Positions 1 through 8,150 of a stretch of 64,000 nt of DNA are shown piece after piece. Below the pieces are notes generated by a model. That model saw only the letters and a list, made by a program, of their open reading frames with translations, ran no database searches and was not told the DNA's origin. The position numbers were made by a program, and so were the translations under genes. The stretch's first letter is position 1. Each line of letters begins with the position of its first letter. Source of the stretch: Anaerolineae bacterium. GTDB taxonomy: Bacteria > Chloroflexota > Anaerolineae > Promineifilales > Promineifilaceae. The stretch spans positions 112,050 to 176,049 of the forward strand of contig JAUIAP010000012.1 of assembly GCA_030425205.1 (NCBI GenBank), in the 5' to 3' direction.

Positions 1-1019
1 TGAACTTCGAGCTGCCTCTGGAGTTAGAGGCAACCAAACCAGCTGAGGCCCGAGGGCTGGGCCGTGACGGGGTGCGCCTCATGGTCAGCGACTATGCGAA
101 GGACACGATCCAAGAGGGCCATTTTTTTGATTTAGCAGAATTCCTGACGGCGGGAGATCTGTTGGTGATCAATACAAGTGGGACGCTGGCGGCGGCATTG
201 GTCGGACAGCGCGATGGACTACCTATTGGTGTTCATCTATCGACGCAAATTTCGGCCGAACCGCGTCCGATCGCCGTCGTTGAGCTGCGCACACGTGACA
301 ATAAACCGCTTTTCGACGGCAACGCGGGCGAAATTATTGCACTTCCAGATGGTCGTTTGCGCCTGCTCGCACCACACAATGGCTCTCGACGGCTGTGGCT
401 GGCGGCGTTTGAGATTCCGGTTTCACTCAACTGCTATTTAGCCGCACATGGTCGGCCTATTCGCTATAGCTATGTGCGTGAAGATTGGGGAATCGAGAGC
501 TACCAGACGGTTTTTGCTGAGCAGTTTGGTAGCGCGGAAATGCCGAGCGCAGGACGCGCATTTACGCCTGAATTGGTGACACGATTGGTTAACAAAGGGG
601 TACAGTTTGCGCCGATCACGCTGCATACGGGCGTGGCGAGCGTTGAGGCAAATGAGCCGCCTTATGAAGAGTGGTTTTCCGTTTCAGCCGAATCGGCCAC
701 CCGCATCAATCGCGCCAAACAGGATGGCCGCCGCATCATCGCCATCGGGACGACGGCTGTGCGAGCGGTTGAGTCAGCGGTTGATCAGGCAGGACAGGTG
801 CAAGCCAAGCGCGGCTGGACAGATCGACTCATCACACCTGCTCAACCGCCGCAAATCATCGATAGCCTGCTGACAGGTTTTCATGAGCCAGAGGCGACAC
901 ATTTGGCAATGCTGACTGCGATTGCTTCACGTGAACATCTTGAACATGTCTACAATGTTGCTCTTGAAAACCGCTATTTGTGGCATGAGTTTGGCGATTT
1001 ACATCTGCTGACCCGTTGA
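1..1019 (+). CDS. QueA-like S-adenosylmethionine:tRNA ribosyltransferase-isomerase family protein (5' end at window edge)
   Basis: QueA transfers the ribosyl group of SAM to preQ1 in tRNA during queuosine synthesis. The frame is open to the left edge: bases 1-2 are TG followed by codons for NFELPLELEA, which matches the FELP start of QueA. The start codon may therefore be an NTG whose first base lies just outside, giving about 339 aa, the usual family length. QueA-like blocks are GDLLVINTSGTLAAAL, IAIGTTAVRAVES (QueA GTTSVRTLES), LLTGFHEPEATHLAML and ENRYLWHEFGD. The normally strict NDTRVIPARL block is replaced by NTSGTLAAAL, so this may be the divergent QueA-like subfamily with an untested substrate. 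An internal GTG at 72 would cut off the conserved FELP segment. No other queuosine gene is visible in the window. Confidence 0.8.
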   Translation, partial: NFELPLELEATKPAEARGLGRDGVRLMVSDYAKDTIQEGHFFDLAEFLTAGDLLVINTSGTLAAALVGQRDGLPIGVHLSTQISAEPRPIAVVELRTRDNKPLFDGNAGEIIALPDGRLRLLAPHNGSRRLWLAAFEIPVSLNCYLAAHGRPIRYSYVREDWGIESYQTVFAEQFGSAEMPSAGRAFTPELVTRLVNKGVQFAPITLHTGVASVEANEPPYEEWFSVSAESATRINRAKQDGRRIIAIGTTAVRAVESAVDQAGQVQAKRGWTDRLITPAQPPQIIDSLLTGFHEPEATHLAMLTAIASREHLEHVYNVALENRYLWHEFGDLHLLTR

Positions 1020-1041
1020 TCATGGCGATTGGGAAACCCTA

Positions 1042-1069
1042 TTGACGCGGTGCGTTACTCCTCTATAAT
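1042..1069 (+). promoter_or_regulatory. Sigma-70-type promoter of the PhaR-like gene
   Basis: TTGACG (1042-1047), 16-bp spacer, perfect TATAAT (1064-1069), 65 bp before the ATG at 1135. This implies a leader of about 58 nt ending in AGGA before the start codon. The QueA-like gene stops at 1019, so this opens a new transcription unit. Confidence 0.75.
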
Positions 1070-1134
1070 CAGAATTAAGTTTAGCAATTCACGATTTACG
1101 AGGGGCCTCCCATCGCAAACCTAGGACAAATCTT

Positions 1135-1686
1135 ATGACCGTTGTAATTAAACGGTATCCCAACCGCAAGCTCTATAACACCGACACGAAAAGTTACATC
1201 ACCCTTGATGGCATCGCCGAGCTGATTCGCAGTGGACAGGAGGTTCAGGTCATCGACCATACGTCGGAAGATGACCTAACCACACTGACACTCTCGCAGA
1301 TCATTTTCGAGCAGGAAAAAAAGCAGTCTGGCACATTGCCCAAATCAGTTTTGACGGGCCTTATTCAGGCTGGAAACGAGAGTTTTGAAGCATTCAAACG
1401 CACGCTAACCGCCCCATTTGAGTTATTGACACCCGTTGAACAAGAGATCGAAAAGCGCATCAACGCCTTAATGCAGCGTGGCGAAATGGCATGGGAAGAA
1501 GGGCAACGTGTCCGCAATAAGCTTTTAGGCATTCGGCCGAAAAAGCCTGTCGTGCCAGTTGAAGAGATTAAGGTTGAGCCAGAGCCACCATCGGCCGATG
1601 AAGTCCGCGCGCTGTCTAGCCAAGTTGAGGAGCTGACGGCAAAGCTGAATAAGCTCGTTGCCGCGCAGGAAACCCGTGAGGTTTGA
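1135..1686 (+). CDS. phaR: PhaR-type polyhydroxyalkanoate synthesis regulator with phasin-like tail
   Basis: Residues 3-62 (IKRYPNRKLYNTDTKSYITL, then VIDHTSEDDLTTLTLSQII and FEQE) are the PHB/PHA accumulation regulator DNA-binding domain. PhaR binds both DNA and PHA granules and represses phasin genes. The middle (about 75-135, GLIQAGNESFEAFKRTLTAPFELL, helical) resembles a phasin or granule-associated segment. The tail is Pro/Glu-rich and ends in a short coiled coil (SSQVEELTAKLNKLVAAQ). Length is 183 aa. AGGA lies 8-9 nt before the ATG. A strong promoter precedes it and the CoxG-like gene overlaps its 3' end, so the two are probably co-transcribed. No PHA synthase is in the window, so a role in PHA metabolism rests on family knowledge only. 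Confidence 0.85.
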   Translation: MTVVIKRYPNRKLYNTDTKSYITLDGIAELIRSGQEVQVIDHTSEDDLTTLTLSQIIFEQEKKQSGTLPKSVLTGLIQAGNESFEAFKRTLTAPFELLTPVEQEIEKRINALMQRGEMAWEEGQRVRNKLLGIRPKKPVVPVEEIKVEPEPPSADEVRALSSQVEELTAKLNKLVAAQETREV

Positions 1687-2125
1687 AGGCACGGTCAAAA
1701 TTGACGCACCACGTCAACATATTTGGACAGCGATAACTGATCCAACATTATTGGCTACCATCACGCCGGGTGTGCTTTCGGCCGAAACGATTGCGCCCAA
1801 TGCGGAATTCCTGCTACAAACGGGCTTTCAGGTGGGAACGCAAACGATCAGCAATCCAATCTCGCTGCGATGGGTTGATATTCGGCCGAATGAGTCGCTC
1901 TCGATTGTGGCATCAATCTTTTTTGGGAGTGCGGCGTTTGAGATGGTCGGGGAGATGGGGATTTGTGAGAAAGGGGTTGTATTTTCGGCCGAATTCCCCG
2001 CTATCCCACGGCATATCCCACGCCCCCTCCTCCACCAAGTCGCTTCTCAAACCATTCGGACATTTTTTCAGAATCTTAAAACCGAATTAGAGCATACAAA
2101 AGACAAGCATTTCAATCCCGAGTAA
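1676..2125 (+). CDS. CoxG-like SRPBCC family protein
   Basis: A 149-aa SRPBCC/START-like fold. It opens with RFEGTVKIDAPRQHIWTAIT and a DPTLLATITPGV segment, the signature of the carbon monoxide dehydrogenase subunit G (CoxG) family, whose founding member helps recruit CO dehydrogenase to the membrane. No CODH genes are nearby, so a hydrophobic-ligand or lipid-binding role is equally likely. I prefer GTG at 1676 (MRFEG) because AGGA at 1667-1670 sits 5 nt upstream; a TTG at 1658 is also in frame. The ORF overlaps the PhaR gene by 11 bp, implying translational coupling. Two HIP-like palindromes lie within it at 1778 and 1882, and a third at 1985. Confidence 0.7.
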   Translation: MRFEGTVKIDAPRQHIWTAITDPTLLATITPGVLSAETIAPNAEFLLQTGFQVGTQTISNPISLRWVDIRPNESLSIVASIFFGSAAFEMVGEMGICEKGVVFSAEFPAIPRHIPRPLLHQVASQTIRTFFQNLKTELEHTKDKHFNPE

Positions 2126-2138
2126 TCGCGTTCGGGAT
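2115..2138 (+). terminator. Hairpin at the 3' end of the CoxG-like gene (weak)
   Basis: Inverted repeat ATCCCGA (2115-2121) / TCGGGAT (2132-2138) spans the stop codon. There is no T-tract after it, so it may be a processing or stabilising hairpin rather than a true terminator. Confidence 0.35.
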
Positions 2139-2195
2139 CGTCGAAAACGTTGGCAAACTGTTCACTGCCAACCCCTGACTCTTATATTTTATGGA

Positions 2196-2224
2196 TTGAT
2201 CCTATAGCACTCCCGTGCTAGACT
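2196..2224 (+). promoter_or_regulatory. Candidate promoter giving a leaderless TPR transcript
   Basis: TTGATC (2196-2201), 17-bp spacer, TAGACT (2219-2224), then six bases to the ATG at 2231. There is no Shine-Dalgarno. If used, transcription would start at or next to the A of ATG. Confidence 0.45.
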
Positions 2225-2230
2225 GCTAAT

Positions 2231-2716
2231 ATGACAAGCAATATCAGTTATGAACAAGCGATGATTTTTGTAGAGCAGGCGTTCCGCGCACAATCACAGG
2301 GACAGCTTGGTGAGGCGATCCAGCTTTATCAACGGTCGCTTGAAGTGCATCCAACAGCCGAGGCACACACCTATTTGGGATGGGCGTATAGCTTGTTGGG
2401 TCGCTACGATGAGGCAATTGAACAGTGCGAACTGGCAATCGTCGTCGATCCTGAGTTTGGCAACCCATATAATGACATTGGGGCGTATTTGATTGAATTA
2501 GGTAAGTGGGAGGAGGCAGTGCCGTGGTTTGAAGATGCACTGGAAGCGCAACGCTATGAGGCGCCACACTTTCCACATGTCAATTTGGCACGCACGTATG
2601 AGCAGTTGGGGAAATTTAAGTCAGCACTTGAGGAGTATGACAAAGCGTTGGCAATTGCGCCGCTTTATAGACCAGCGCGAGATGCCAAATATGCGCTGTT
2701 AGGGCGCTTGAACTAA
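2231..2716 (+). CDS. Tetratricopeptide-repeat protein
   Basis: 161 aa made of about four TPR units (for example AHTYLGWAYSLLGRYDEAIE and PHVNLARTYEQLGKFKSALE). TPR arrays mediate protein-protein contacts. There is no signal peptide, membrane segment or catalytic domain, so it is likely a small cytoplasmic scaffold with unknown partners. It faces the end of the polysaccharide operon, and its last 18 bp overlap the 3' end of the convergent ligase-like gene. The likely start is leaderless (promoter 2196-2224). Confidence 0.75.
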   Translation: MTSNISYEQAMIFVEQAFRAQSQGQLGEAIQLYQRSLEVHPTAEAHTYLGWAYSLLGRYDEAIEQCELAIVVDPEFGNPYNDIGAYLIELGKWEEAVPWFEDALEAQRYEAPHFPHVNLARTYEQLGKFKSALEEYDKALAIAPLYRPARDAKYALLGRLN

Positions 2717-3970
2717 GTTATGAGCGGACGAAATGTCCGCTCTTTTTATTTCTTCGATGGGGTGATTGTCCAACACAGCATGATGGTGGACGGCAACTAC
2801 TAAGCCAAACAACATCCACAGCAGAAAGTTGGGGCGTGCGCCAAGCGCAATCGCATCAACAATCCCAAAAATGAAGTGTGCCAGCAGCGTCGCGCTAAGA
2901 CCCGCGATCAGCGTGCGTAGATAGCGATCGTTTGTCCGTGTCCACCCTTGCCATAGTAAGAAAGCTGAGGCAATCCAGATGCTCAAGAACGCAATCATGG
3001 CAGGAATCCCCAAATCGACACCCGCCTGCAACAGTTGATTATGGGCGTGACCCAAGTCTGTCGTCGGACTTATCGTGAACAGCGGATAGAGTAGGTGAAC
3101 AATCTCCCGAAACATGTTCATCCCCATTCCCGTAAATGGAAAATCTTGCAGCCCATAGATCGCACGTGACCAGATTTCAACACGACCCGAAAGTGTTATT
3201 GCGCCTGCCGCCGCTTCTCCAGCCAGTGCCTCATTGGTAAAGAGCCACCAACCGGCAATTACAGAACCAACCGCACCCCCTATCATAACGAGATAGTTAA
3301 ATGGCTTTTTCAATGCAAGGATAATCAGAAGACCAATCGCCAGCACACCGCCTAGCCAACCGCCGCGTGATCGTGTCGTATAAAAGACAAACGTAAATAT
3401 TCCACATTCAACCAACATGATCAGACCAAGCAGCCGTGCAAAAATCGTATAGCGTTGCGGTGGTGCAAAAAGCAACACGAACGCAATGGGCAGTAACAAA
3501 AAGAGGCAATAGGTGATCACGCCCGCCAACTCGTTCGGATTTGGGCTGAGAGATTGCAATTGGGGAAGACGCGCCGTTGCAAAAGGAAGTGTTGCTAAAA
3601 ACCCGACGACCACAAGTCCAGACGCGAGCAGAAGCATCATGGTCGTCGCGACCCAAAGATGTTTGCGTTGCGCAATACTAAACGCCACGACTGTAAAGAA
3701 GAGTAATAAATTGTAAAGCAATGCAATTACTTTTCTCAGGCTTGCCTCCATATCCGGGGTTGCCCAAAGGCTCACAAGAATTGCCAGAAAAATGACGAGA
3801 AGGGGGCCATTAAACGGTGTGCGTGGAAGCGGCCAATGATGCTGAATAAGCCAAAAGAGTGGAAGCGCAAGCAAAGGCAAGAGCAGAGGCAAAAACGACT
3901 CTCGGAAGAAGAGCGTCAATGGTAAAAAGAGTAGAATGTAAAGAAGTTGGATAGGTGCAATACGCTGCAT
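2699..3970 (-). CDS. O-antigen ligase/polymerase family membrane protein (WaaL/Wzy_C)
   Basis: 423 aa with about ten or more hydrophobic segments. The Wzy_C-type periplasmic region reads GHAHNQLLQAGVDLGIPAMI, whose HAHN and DLG are the family hallmark. Members join or polymerise undecaprenyl-linked glycans outside the membrane. A second, unrelated-looking polymerase is encoded at 12576-14072, so this copy is more likely the ligase; that assignment is inference. I chose ATG at 3970, one base after the preceding stop (3972-3974). An upstream in-frame start at 4039 would overlap that gene by 68 bp and adds residues not typical of the family. It is the last gene of the operon. The segment 2600-4440 has no HIP-like palindromes. 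Confidence 0.75.
   Translation of the reverse strand: MQRIAPIQLLYILLFLPLTLFFRESFLPLLLPLLALPLFWLIQHHWPLPRTPFNGPLLVIFLAILVSLWATPDMEASLRKVIALLYNLLLFFTVVAFSIAQRKHLWVATTMMLLLASGLVVVGFLATLPFATARLPQLQSLSPNPNELAGVITYCLFLLLPIAFVLLFAPPQRYTIFARLLGLIMLVECGIFTFVFYTTRSRGGWLGGVLAIGLLIILALKKPFNYLVMIGGAVGSVIAGWWLFTNEALAGEAAAGAITLSGRVEIWSRAIYGLQDFPFTGMGMNMFREIVHLLYPLFTISPTTDLGHAHNQLLQAGVDLGIPAMIAFLSIWIASAFLLWQGWTRTNDRYLRTLIAGLSATLLAHFIFGIVDAIALGARPNFLLWMLFGLVVAVHHHAVLDNHPIEEIKRADISSAHNLVQAP
2722..2748 (+). terminator. Intrinsic terminator of the TPR gene, inside the opposing coding region
   Basis: GAGCGGAC (2722-2729), loop GAAAT, GTCCGCTC (2735-2742), then TTTTT. The hairpin lies within the last codons of the minus-strand ligase-like gene, so the same bases encode part of that protein's C-terminus. 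Confidence 0.85.
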
Positions 3971-3971
3971 G

Positions 3972-5108
3972 TTAGATTTTTTGATGGCGAATAATTTGCC
4001 AAAGGTGATGCCATCGGCGGGGCGCGCCATAGCGGGCATTGAGCCAACTTTTTTCGGGCCAGAGCGCGCGGAAGAATAGTCGGCTGGAATCGCGGAGCCG
4101 GTCGGGTAGGGATAGGAGAAAAAGAAAGTGAGGAATACCTTTCTCTAGATTAACTGTGTCGAGAACAAGTTCAGGTGAAATAAACTTTGCGAGAAGCCGT
4201 TGTTGCCAATGTGGCGGACGCAACTGAGCTAGCGCACTTTCTACACCTGATAAGTCAAGGATTGATGCTGTGAGATTAAGGTGTAGCCAAACGACGGTTG
4301 CCACTCGCCATTTTTGCGCTTTGGTCACTAATTTTTGCCAATCAATTGGGCTACCACAAACGATGTAGGCAGTATCGACAAAGGCGCGTAGCGCGTAGAG
4401 GCTGACCTGATGTTGTGCAACGTTGTGGACGGCAAGTTGAATAATGCTGTCTTCGGCCGAAAGTCGCCGCACCGGATATCCATCAATGTTATCTAAAATA
4501 CTGTCCTGCCACATGGTCGCAAAATCAATCGTGGCCGTGCGCTTTTGCCACCAGCCAGAAACTGGCGCAAATTGTAACTCGATTAAGTTGCGCGGATACT
4601 CTGCGGCAACGATTTGGATTTCCCCATCGGAGAGTGTCTGCAATGCAGCAGGACGCGACTCCTTTTCGATATTCTGTGTAAAACCCGCTCCAACTAACTG
4701 TTCGACGGCGAGGGGCATTTGTCGGCGCGGAATCCACAAGTCGATATCGCTCATTGTGCGTGAGGCGATGTCATCGTAAACGCCGTGAATGAGCGAGATT
4801 CCCTTGAGTAAAAGGGGGGTGATTTCGGCCGAATTCAACGCTGCTAATGCGCGTTTAAATAACAGATCGTGGACACTGTTTTCGCCCAATATGAGATAGT
4901 AGTCTAAGTCTAATTCGGCCGAAATTGACGGCACACGTTCCCGTAAACACAACGCTCCCAACCCAGCCAGCGCATGGTCCCGTAACCATGCCGCCGCTAA
5001 GTCAGGAGCAATATCTTGCAACAGATGCGAATGTTCGTCTACTAATGCCCGCAAAAGCTGTCGTTTAGACTCGACTGAAAGTTCATTCTGCTGAATTCGA
5101 ACCGTCAT
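3972..5108 (-). CDS. Nucleotidyltransferase-fold family protein (NTP_transf_5-like)
   Basis: 378 aa. The core TPLLLKGISLIHGVYDDIA then RTMSDIDLWIPRRQ is the motif of the uncharacterised nucleotidyltransferase family PF14907: a LLKG block, then R.M.DIDLL with the metal-binding Asp pair. Such proteins recur in exopolysaccharide clusters, but I know of no firm substrate. The start ATG overlaps the upstream stop as ATGA (5105-5108), indicating translational coupling to the fused WecA-CapD protein. The gene also abuts the downstream ligase gene. It carries three HIP-like palindromes (4453, 4825, 4915), unlike its upstream neighbour. The function in the operon, perhaps adding a nucleotide-linked group to the glycan, is speculative. 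Confidence 0.7.
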   Translation of the reverse strand: MTVRIQQNELSVESKRQLLRALVDEHSHLLQDIAPDLAAAWLRDHALAGLGALCLRERVPSISAELDLDYYLILGENSVHDLLFKRALAALNSAEITPLLLKGISLIHGVYDDIASRTMSDIDLWIPRRQMPLAVEQLVGAGFTQNIEKESRPAALQTLSDGEIQIVAAEYPRNLIELQFAPVSGWWQKRTATIDFATMWQDSILDNIDGYPVRRLSAEDSIIQLAVHNVAQHQVSLYALRAFVDTAYIVCGSPIDWQKLVTKAQKWRVATVVWLHLNLTASILDLSGVESALAQLRPPHWQQRLLAKFISPELVLDTVNLEKGIPHFLFLLSLPDRLRDSSRLFFRALWPEKSWLNARYGAPRRWHHLWQIIRHQKI

Positions 5109-8053
5109 TTTGTCTGTTCTACAACTTCTTGCGCCACATTAGGCGGCTGATAACTTGGTATCAGTTGCCGCAACGCTTCAATAACCTCTGCACTTGACTG
5201 GTTGCTGGCAACTAACTGTTTAAGCTCAGAAAGAAGTTCATCTAATTTGATACAATGCTGTTCACCCGCATTATTTGCCAAGAAAATTTTGTGATGGCGT
5301 GTCCGTTGATGTTGTTCACCATCTGAGAAAAGCTCTTCATAGAGCTTTTCACCGGGTCGCATTCCAGTGAAAACAATATCGATGTCCTTGCCAACCTCAA
5401 AACCTGATAGTTCGATCAAATCGGTTGCCAAGTCGACGATTTTAACAGGTTCTCCCATGTCTAGCACAAACACTTCATCACCACTACCAAGAACGGCCGA
5501 TTGCAACACCAGCTGCACGGCTTCTGGAATTGTCATGAAAAAGCGTGTCATCCGTTCATCCGTAACAGTCACGGGGCCACCCGCTTCGATTTGCTTGCGG
5601 AACGTCAACACAACGCTACCACGGCTGCCCAATACATTCCCAAATCGCACGACCACATACGGGCGTTGCGTCTCTTGCGCGGTGCGATGAACGAGCATCT
5701 CAGCCATCCGTTTTGTGACCCCCATCACGCTTGTTGGATTGACCGCCTTATCCGTCGATATCATCACGAACCGTTCCACACCGACCCGTTGCGCCGCTGC
5801 CAATACGTTGCGCGTTCCAAAGACGTTATTCGTAATCGCCTCAACTGGGTTATGCTCCATTAACGGGACGTGTTTATGTGCAGCAGCGTGGAACACAATA
5901 TCAGGTTGGAATTCCTCAAAAACGGCGTGGATGCGATCTGGAAAACGAATATCTGCAATAACGGCGTGCAGTTCGCCGGGTAGGGGGCGCAATGCGCGTA
6001 ATTCCGCGTTAATCGAAAAGACTGAATTCTCGCCGTGTCCCAAAATGACCAGCTTCTTTGGATCACACGCCCAAATCTGGCGACATAACTCTCCACCAAT
6101 TGAACCGCCACCACCTGTTATGATCACTGTTTTGCCACGAATCAACGAGCGCACTGCCTCGAAATCAGTATCAACAGGTTCGCGACGCAGGAGGTCTTCG
6201 ATTTGGACATCGCGCAGTTGGCTAATTTTCACTGTCCCAGAGAGAACTTCGCTGATCGTTGGCACAATTTTGGTTTGGACATTTGCCTTTTCGCAGATTT
6301 GTACAATTTCACGTACCAGCTTTCCCGGCGCATTTGGCATTGCAATGATGACTTGCTGGATCTTCAATTGGGCAATTGCTTGGTCAACAGTGTTCCAATG
6401 ACCAATAATAGGGACACTATAAATGTGTTGTCCGACCATTTCTAAATCATTATCCATAAATCCAACCACTTCAGTAGCAAGTTTAGGCGTGTTTCTGATT
6501 TCACGGGCAATGCTTGCCCCTGTATCTCCAACTCCAACGATTAAGACACGACGTAACGGTTGAACTTGGATTGGATGTTGCCACGAGAGAATATGACTCG
6601 CAAACCGATTCCCACCGATAGCAAGCAATGTCAGGACACTATCAATGATTGGAATTGAACGTGGCAAAATGACGGGCGTGATTTGTCGTACAACAAAAAA
6701 TGTGATTGTGATACCAATAGAACTGACGGCGACAGCAGCCATGATTTGTACTAAATCATTCTTGTCCGCATATTGCCAGACGCGACGATATAATCCAAAA
6801 GTGTAGAAAATGGTGATGCGAAATACCAAAGCTGAAAGAGTGTATATAAGTAAATTATTGACATAGAGTGCGGGTGGTTCTGTATCGATACGAAGAAACA
6901 AGGCTATTAAGGGTGTCACCATCAGCAGAAAAACATCAAGTACAAAATAATAGCGATTGCGCCATGACTTGATTTGGTTAGATAACCCTACTAAAAAGGG
7001 GGCGACAAATCTATTCCAATTTGCAACACGCCATTTGACAAATGAGACAAAGATTGCGACGATTGACATCCATAAGGTAGAGAATAATGCCACACTTGAG
7101 CGGCTTTGCGTTAACCATAATCCAAGCAGAGGAATACTTGATGCTGCAAGCAATATGTACAATATTGTAACGGTATTGTGCATCATACCGTCTGTTACCA
7201 ATCGTTGATACAGATGTGTGCGATGCGCTTCAAGAACATTTTCACGTTTGATCAAGCGGTGTACAAAAGTAAAAACGGTGTCAAATAAGAACGGCCAAAT
7301 CAACAAGATACTAGCCACAAGCGTCACCCCTCTGAGGTTCGAGCTGTGTACAAAATAGAGGGGGATCGTCGCAAATGTGAACCCAAGTAGCGTGCTGCCA
7401 GCATCACCCATGAATACTTTTGCGGGATGCCAGTTATGATACAAAAAGCCTAAGCTACTTCCAGCGATCAGGACTGTCCAGATCATCACAATGGGGACGT
7501 TCGCATAGATGGCAAGTCCAAACCAACCTATTGATGCGACAATCGCATGACTGGCGGCGATCCCGTCGATCCCGTCCATAAAGTTATAGGCATTTATCAT
7601 CCCAACAACCCAAACAAATGTGAGGGGAATACCTACCCAACCTAATCGGATAGAACCCGTAAAGGGCAGGATAACTTCTTGCCAATCACCAATAAAAAAG
7701 ACGGCAGCGAGGGCAACGGCAAACTGAACGCTGAAGCGCAATCGTGCTGGCAAGGAGCGCATATCATCGATAAAACCAACCAATGCCAGCAGAGAGCCAC
7801 AAAAAAGATAGACAACAATTGGTAAGTTGAAAGTATTCTCAAACAGATACAATGTGGTAGAAAGACCAATCAATAAGGTAAGAACAATTCCAATACCTGC
7901 ACCGCTAGGCGTGGGAAGTGTATGCAGGCTGCGATGGTTAGGGAGCGCAACGACTTGCTGTTGTGTTAACCAGTAACGTAACCATTGAACAAAAGCGGCT
8001 GTCGCCAATGTACTTAAACCAAAATAGAGGATGAGAATGCTCCAGTTGTTCAT
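5105..8053 (-). CDS. Fused WecA/WbpL-type glycan-phosphate transferase and WbpM/CapD-type 4,6-dehydratase
   Basis: 982 aa. Residues 1-330 are a polytopic polyprenyl-phosphate sugar-1-phosphate transferase of the MraY/WecA/WbpL family: FIDDMRSLPARLRF, INAYNFMDGIDGIA, and HNWHPAKVFMGDAGSTLLG. Residues about 365-500 add four membrane spans, as in WbpM/PglF. Then follow a first Rossmann fold (RVLIVGVGDTGASIAREI) and a C-terminal SDR domain (VIITGGGGSIGGELCRQI, STDKAVNPTSVMGVTKRMAE, VRFGNVLGSRGSV), the CapD family that makes UDP-4-keto-6-deoxy-GlcNAc. One chain could thus make the precursor and, after reduction by the neighbouring WbpV-like enzyme, load the sugar onto undecaprenyl phosphate. It has no HIP-like palindromes over nearly 3 kb, which hints at separate ancestry. 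An internal frame error that merged two genes is unlikely, because the linker is hydrophobic and conserved in style. Confidence 0.9.
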   Translation of the reverse strand: MNNWSILILYFGLSTLATAAFVQWLRYWLTQQQVVALPNHRSLHTLPTPSGAGIGIVLTLLIGLSTTLYLFENTFNLPIVVYLFCGSLLALVGFIDDMRSLPARLRFSVQFAVALAAVFFIGDWQEVILPFTGSIRLGWVGIPLTFVWVVGMINAYNFMDGIDGIAASHAIVASIGWFGLAIYANVPIVMIWTVLIAGSSLGFLYHNWHPAKVFMGDAGSTLLGFTFATIPLYFVHSSNLRGVTLVASILLIWPFLFDTVFTFVHRLIKRENVLEAHRTHLYQRLVTDGMMHNTVTILYILLAASSIPLLGLWLTQSRSSVALFSTLWMSIVAIFVSFVKWRVANWNRFVAPFLVGLSNQIKSWRNRYYFVLDVFLLMVTPLIALFLRIDTEPPALYVNNLLIYTLSALVFRITIFYTFGLYRRVWQYADKNDLVQIMAAVAVSSIGITITFFVVRQITPVILPRSIPIIDSVLTLLAIGGNRFASHILSWQHPIQVQPLRRVLIVGVGDTGASIAREIRNTPKLATEVVGFMDNDLEMVGQHIYSVPIIGHWNTVDQAIAQLKIQQVIIAMPNAPGKLVREIVQICEKANVQTKIVPTISEVLSGTVKISQLRDVQIEDLLRREPVDTDFEAVRSLIRGKTVIITGGGGSIGGELCRQIWACDPKKLVILGHGENSVFSINAELRALRPLPGELHAVIADIRFPDRIHAVFEEFQPDIVFHAAAHKHVPLMEHNPVEAITNNVFGTRNVLAAAQRVGVERFVMISTDKAVNPTSVMGVTKRMAEMLVHRTAQETQRPYVVVRFGNVLGSRGSVVLTFRKQIEAGGPVTVTDERMTRFFMTIPEAVQLVLQSAVLGSGDEVFVLDMGEPVKIVDLATDLIELSGFEVGKDIDIVFTGMRPGEKLYEELFSDGEQHQRTRHHKIFLANNAGEQHCIKLDELLSELKQLVASNQSSAEVIEALRQLIPSYQPPNVAQEVVEQTK

Positions 8054-8075
8054 GATGATATACCTGTACTGCTTT

Positions 8076-8101
8076 ACACCACTTTTGTTTTAGAGTGGTG
8101 T
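8076..8101. promoter_or_regulatory. Hairpin in the longest gap of the polysaccharide operon
   Basis: ACACCACT (8076-8083) / AGTGGTGT (8094-8101), loop 10 nt, in the 97-bp spacer between the WbpV-like gene and the fused gene. No T-run follows on either strand. It could be an RNA processing or pausing site inside the operon. Confidence 0.4.
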
Positions 8102-8150
8102 TTGATGTGAACGACAAACTAGAAAATTTGCTGGATAATTAGAATGAACG

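Noticed and set aside
3971..4039. Longer ligase-like protein starting at 4039
   Set aside because: It would overlap the preceding gene by 68 bp and adds a hydrophilic stretch before the first membrane span; ATG 3970 directly follows the stop codon.
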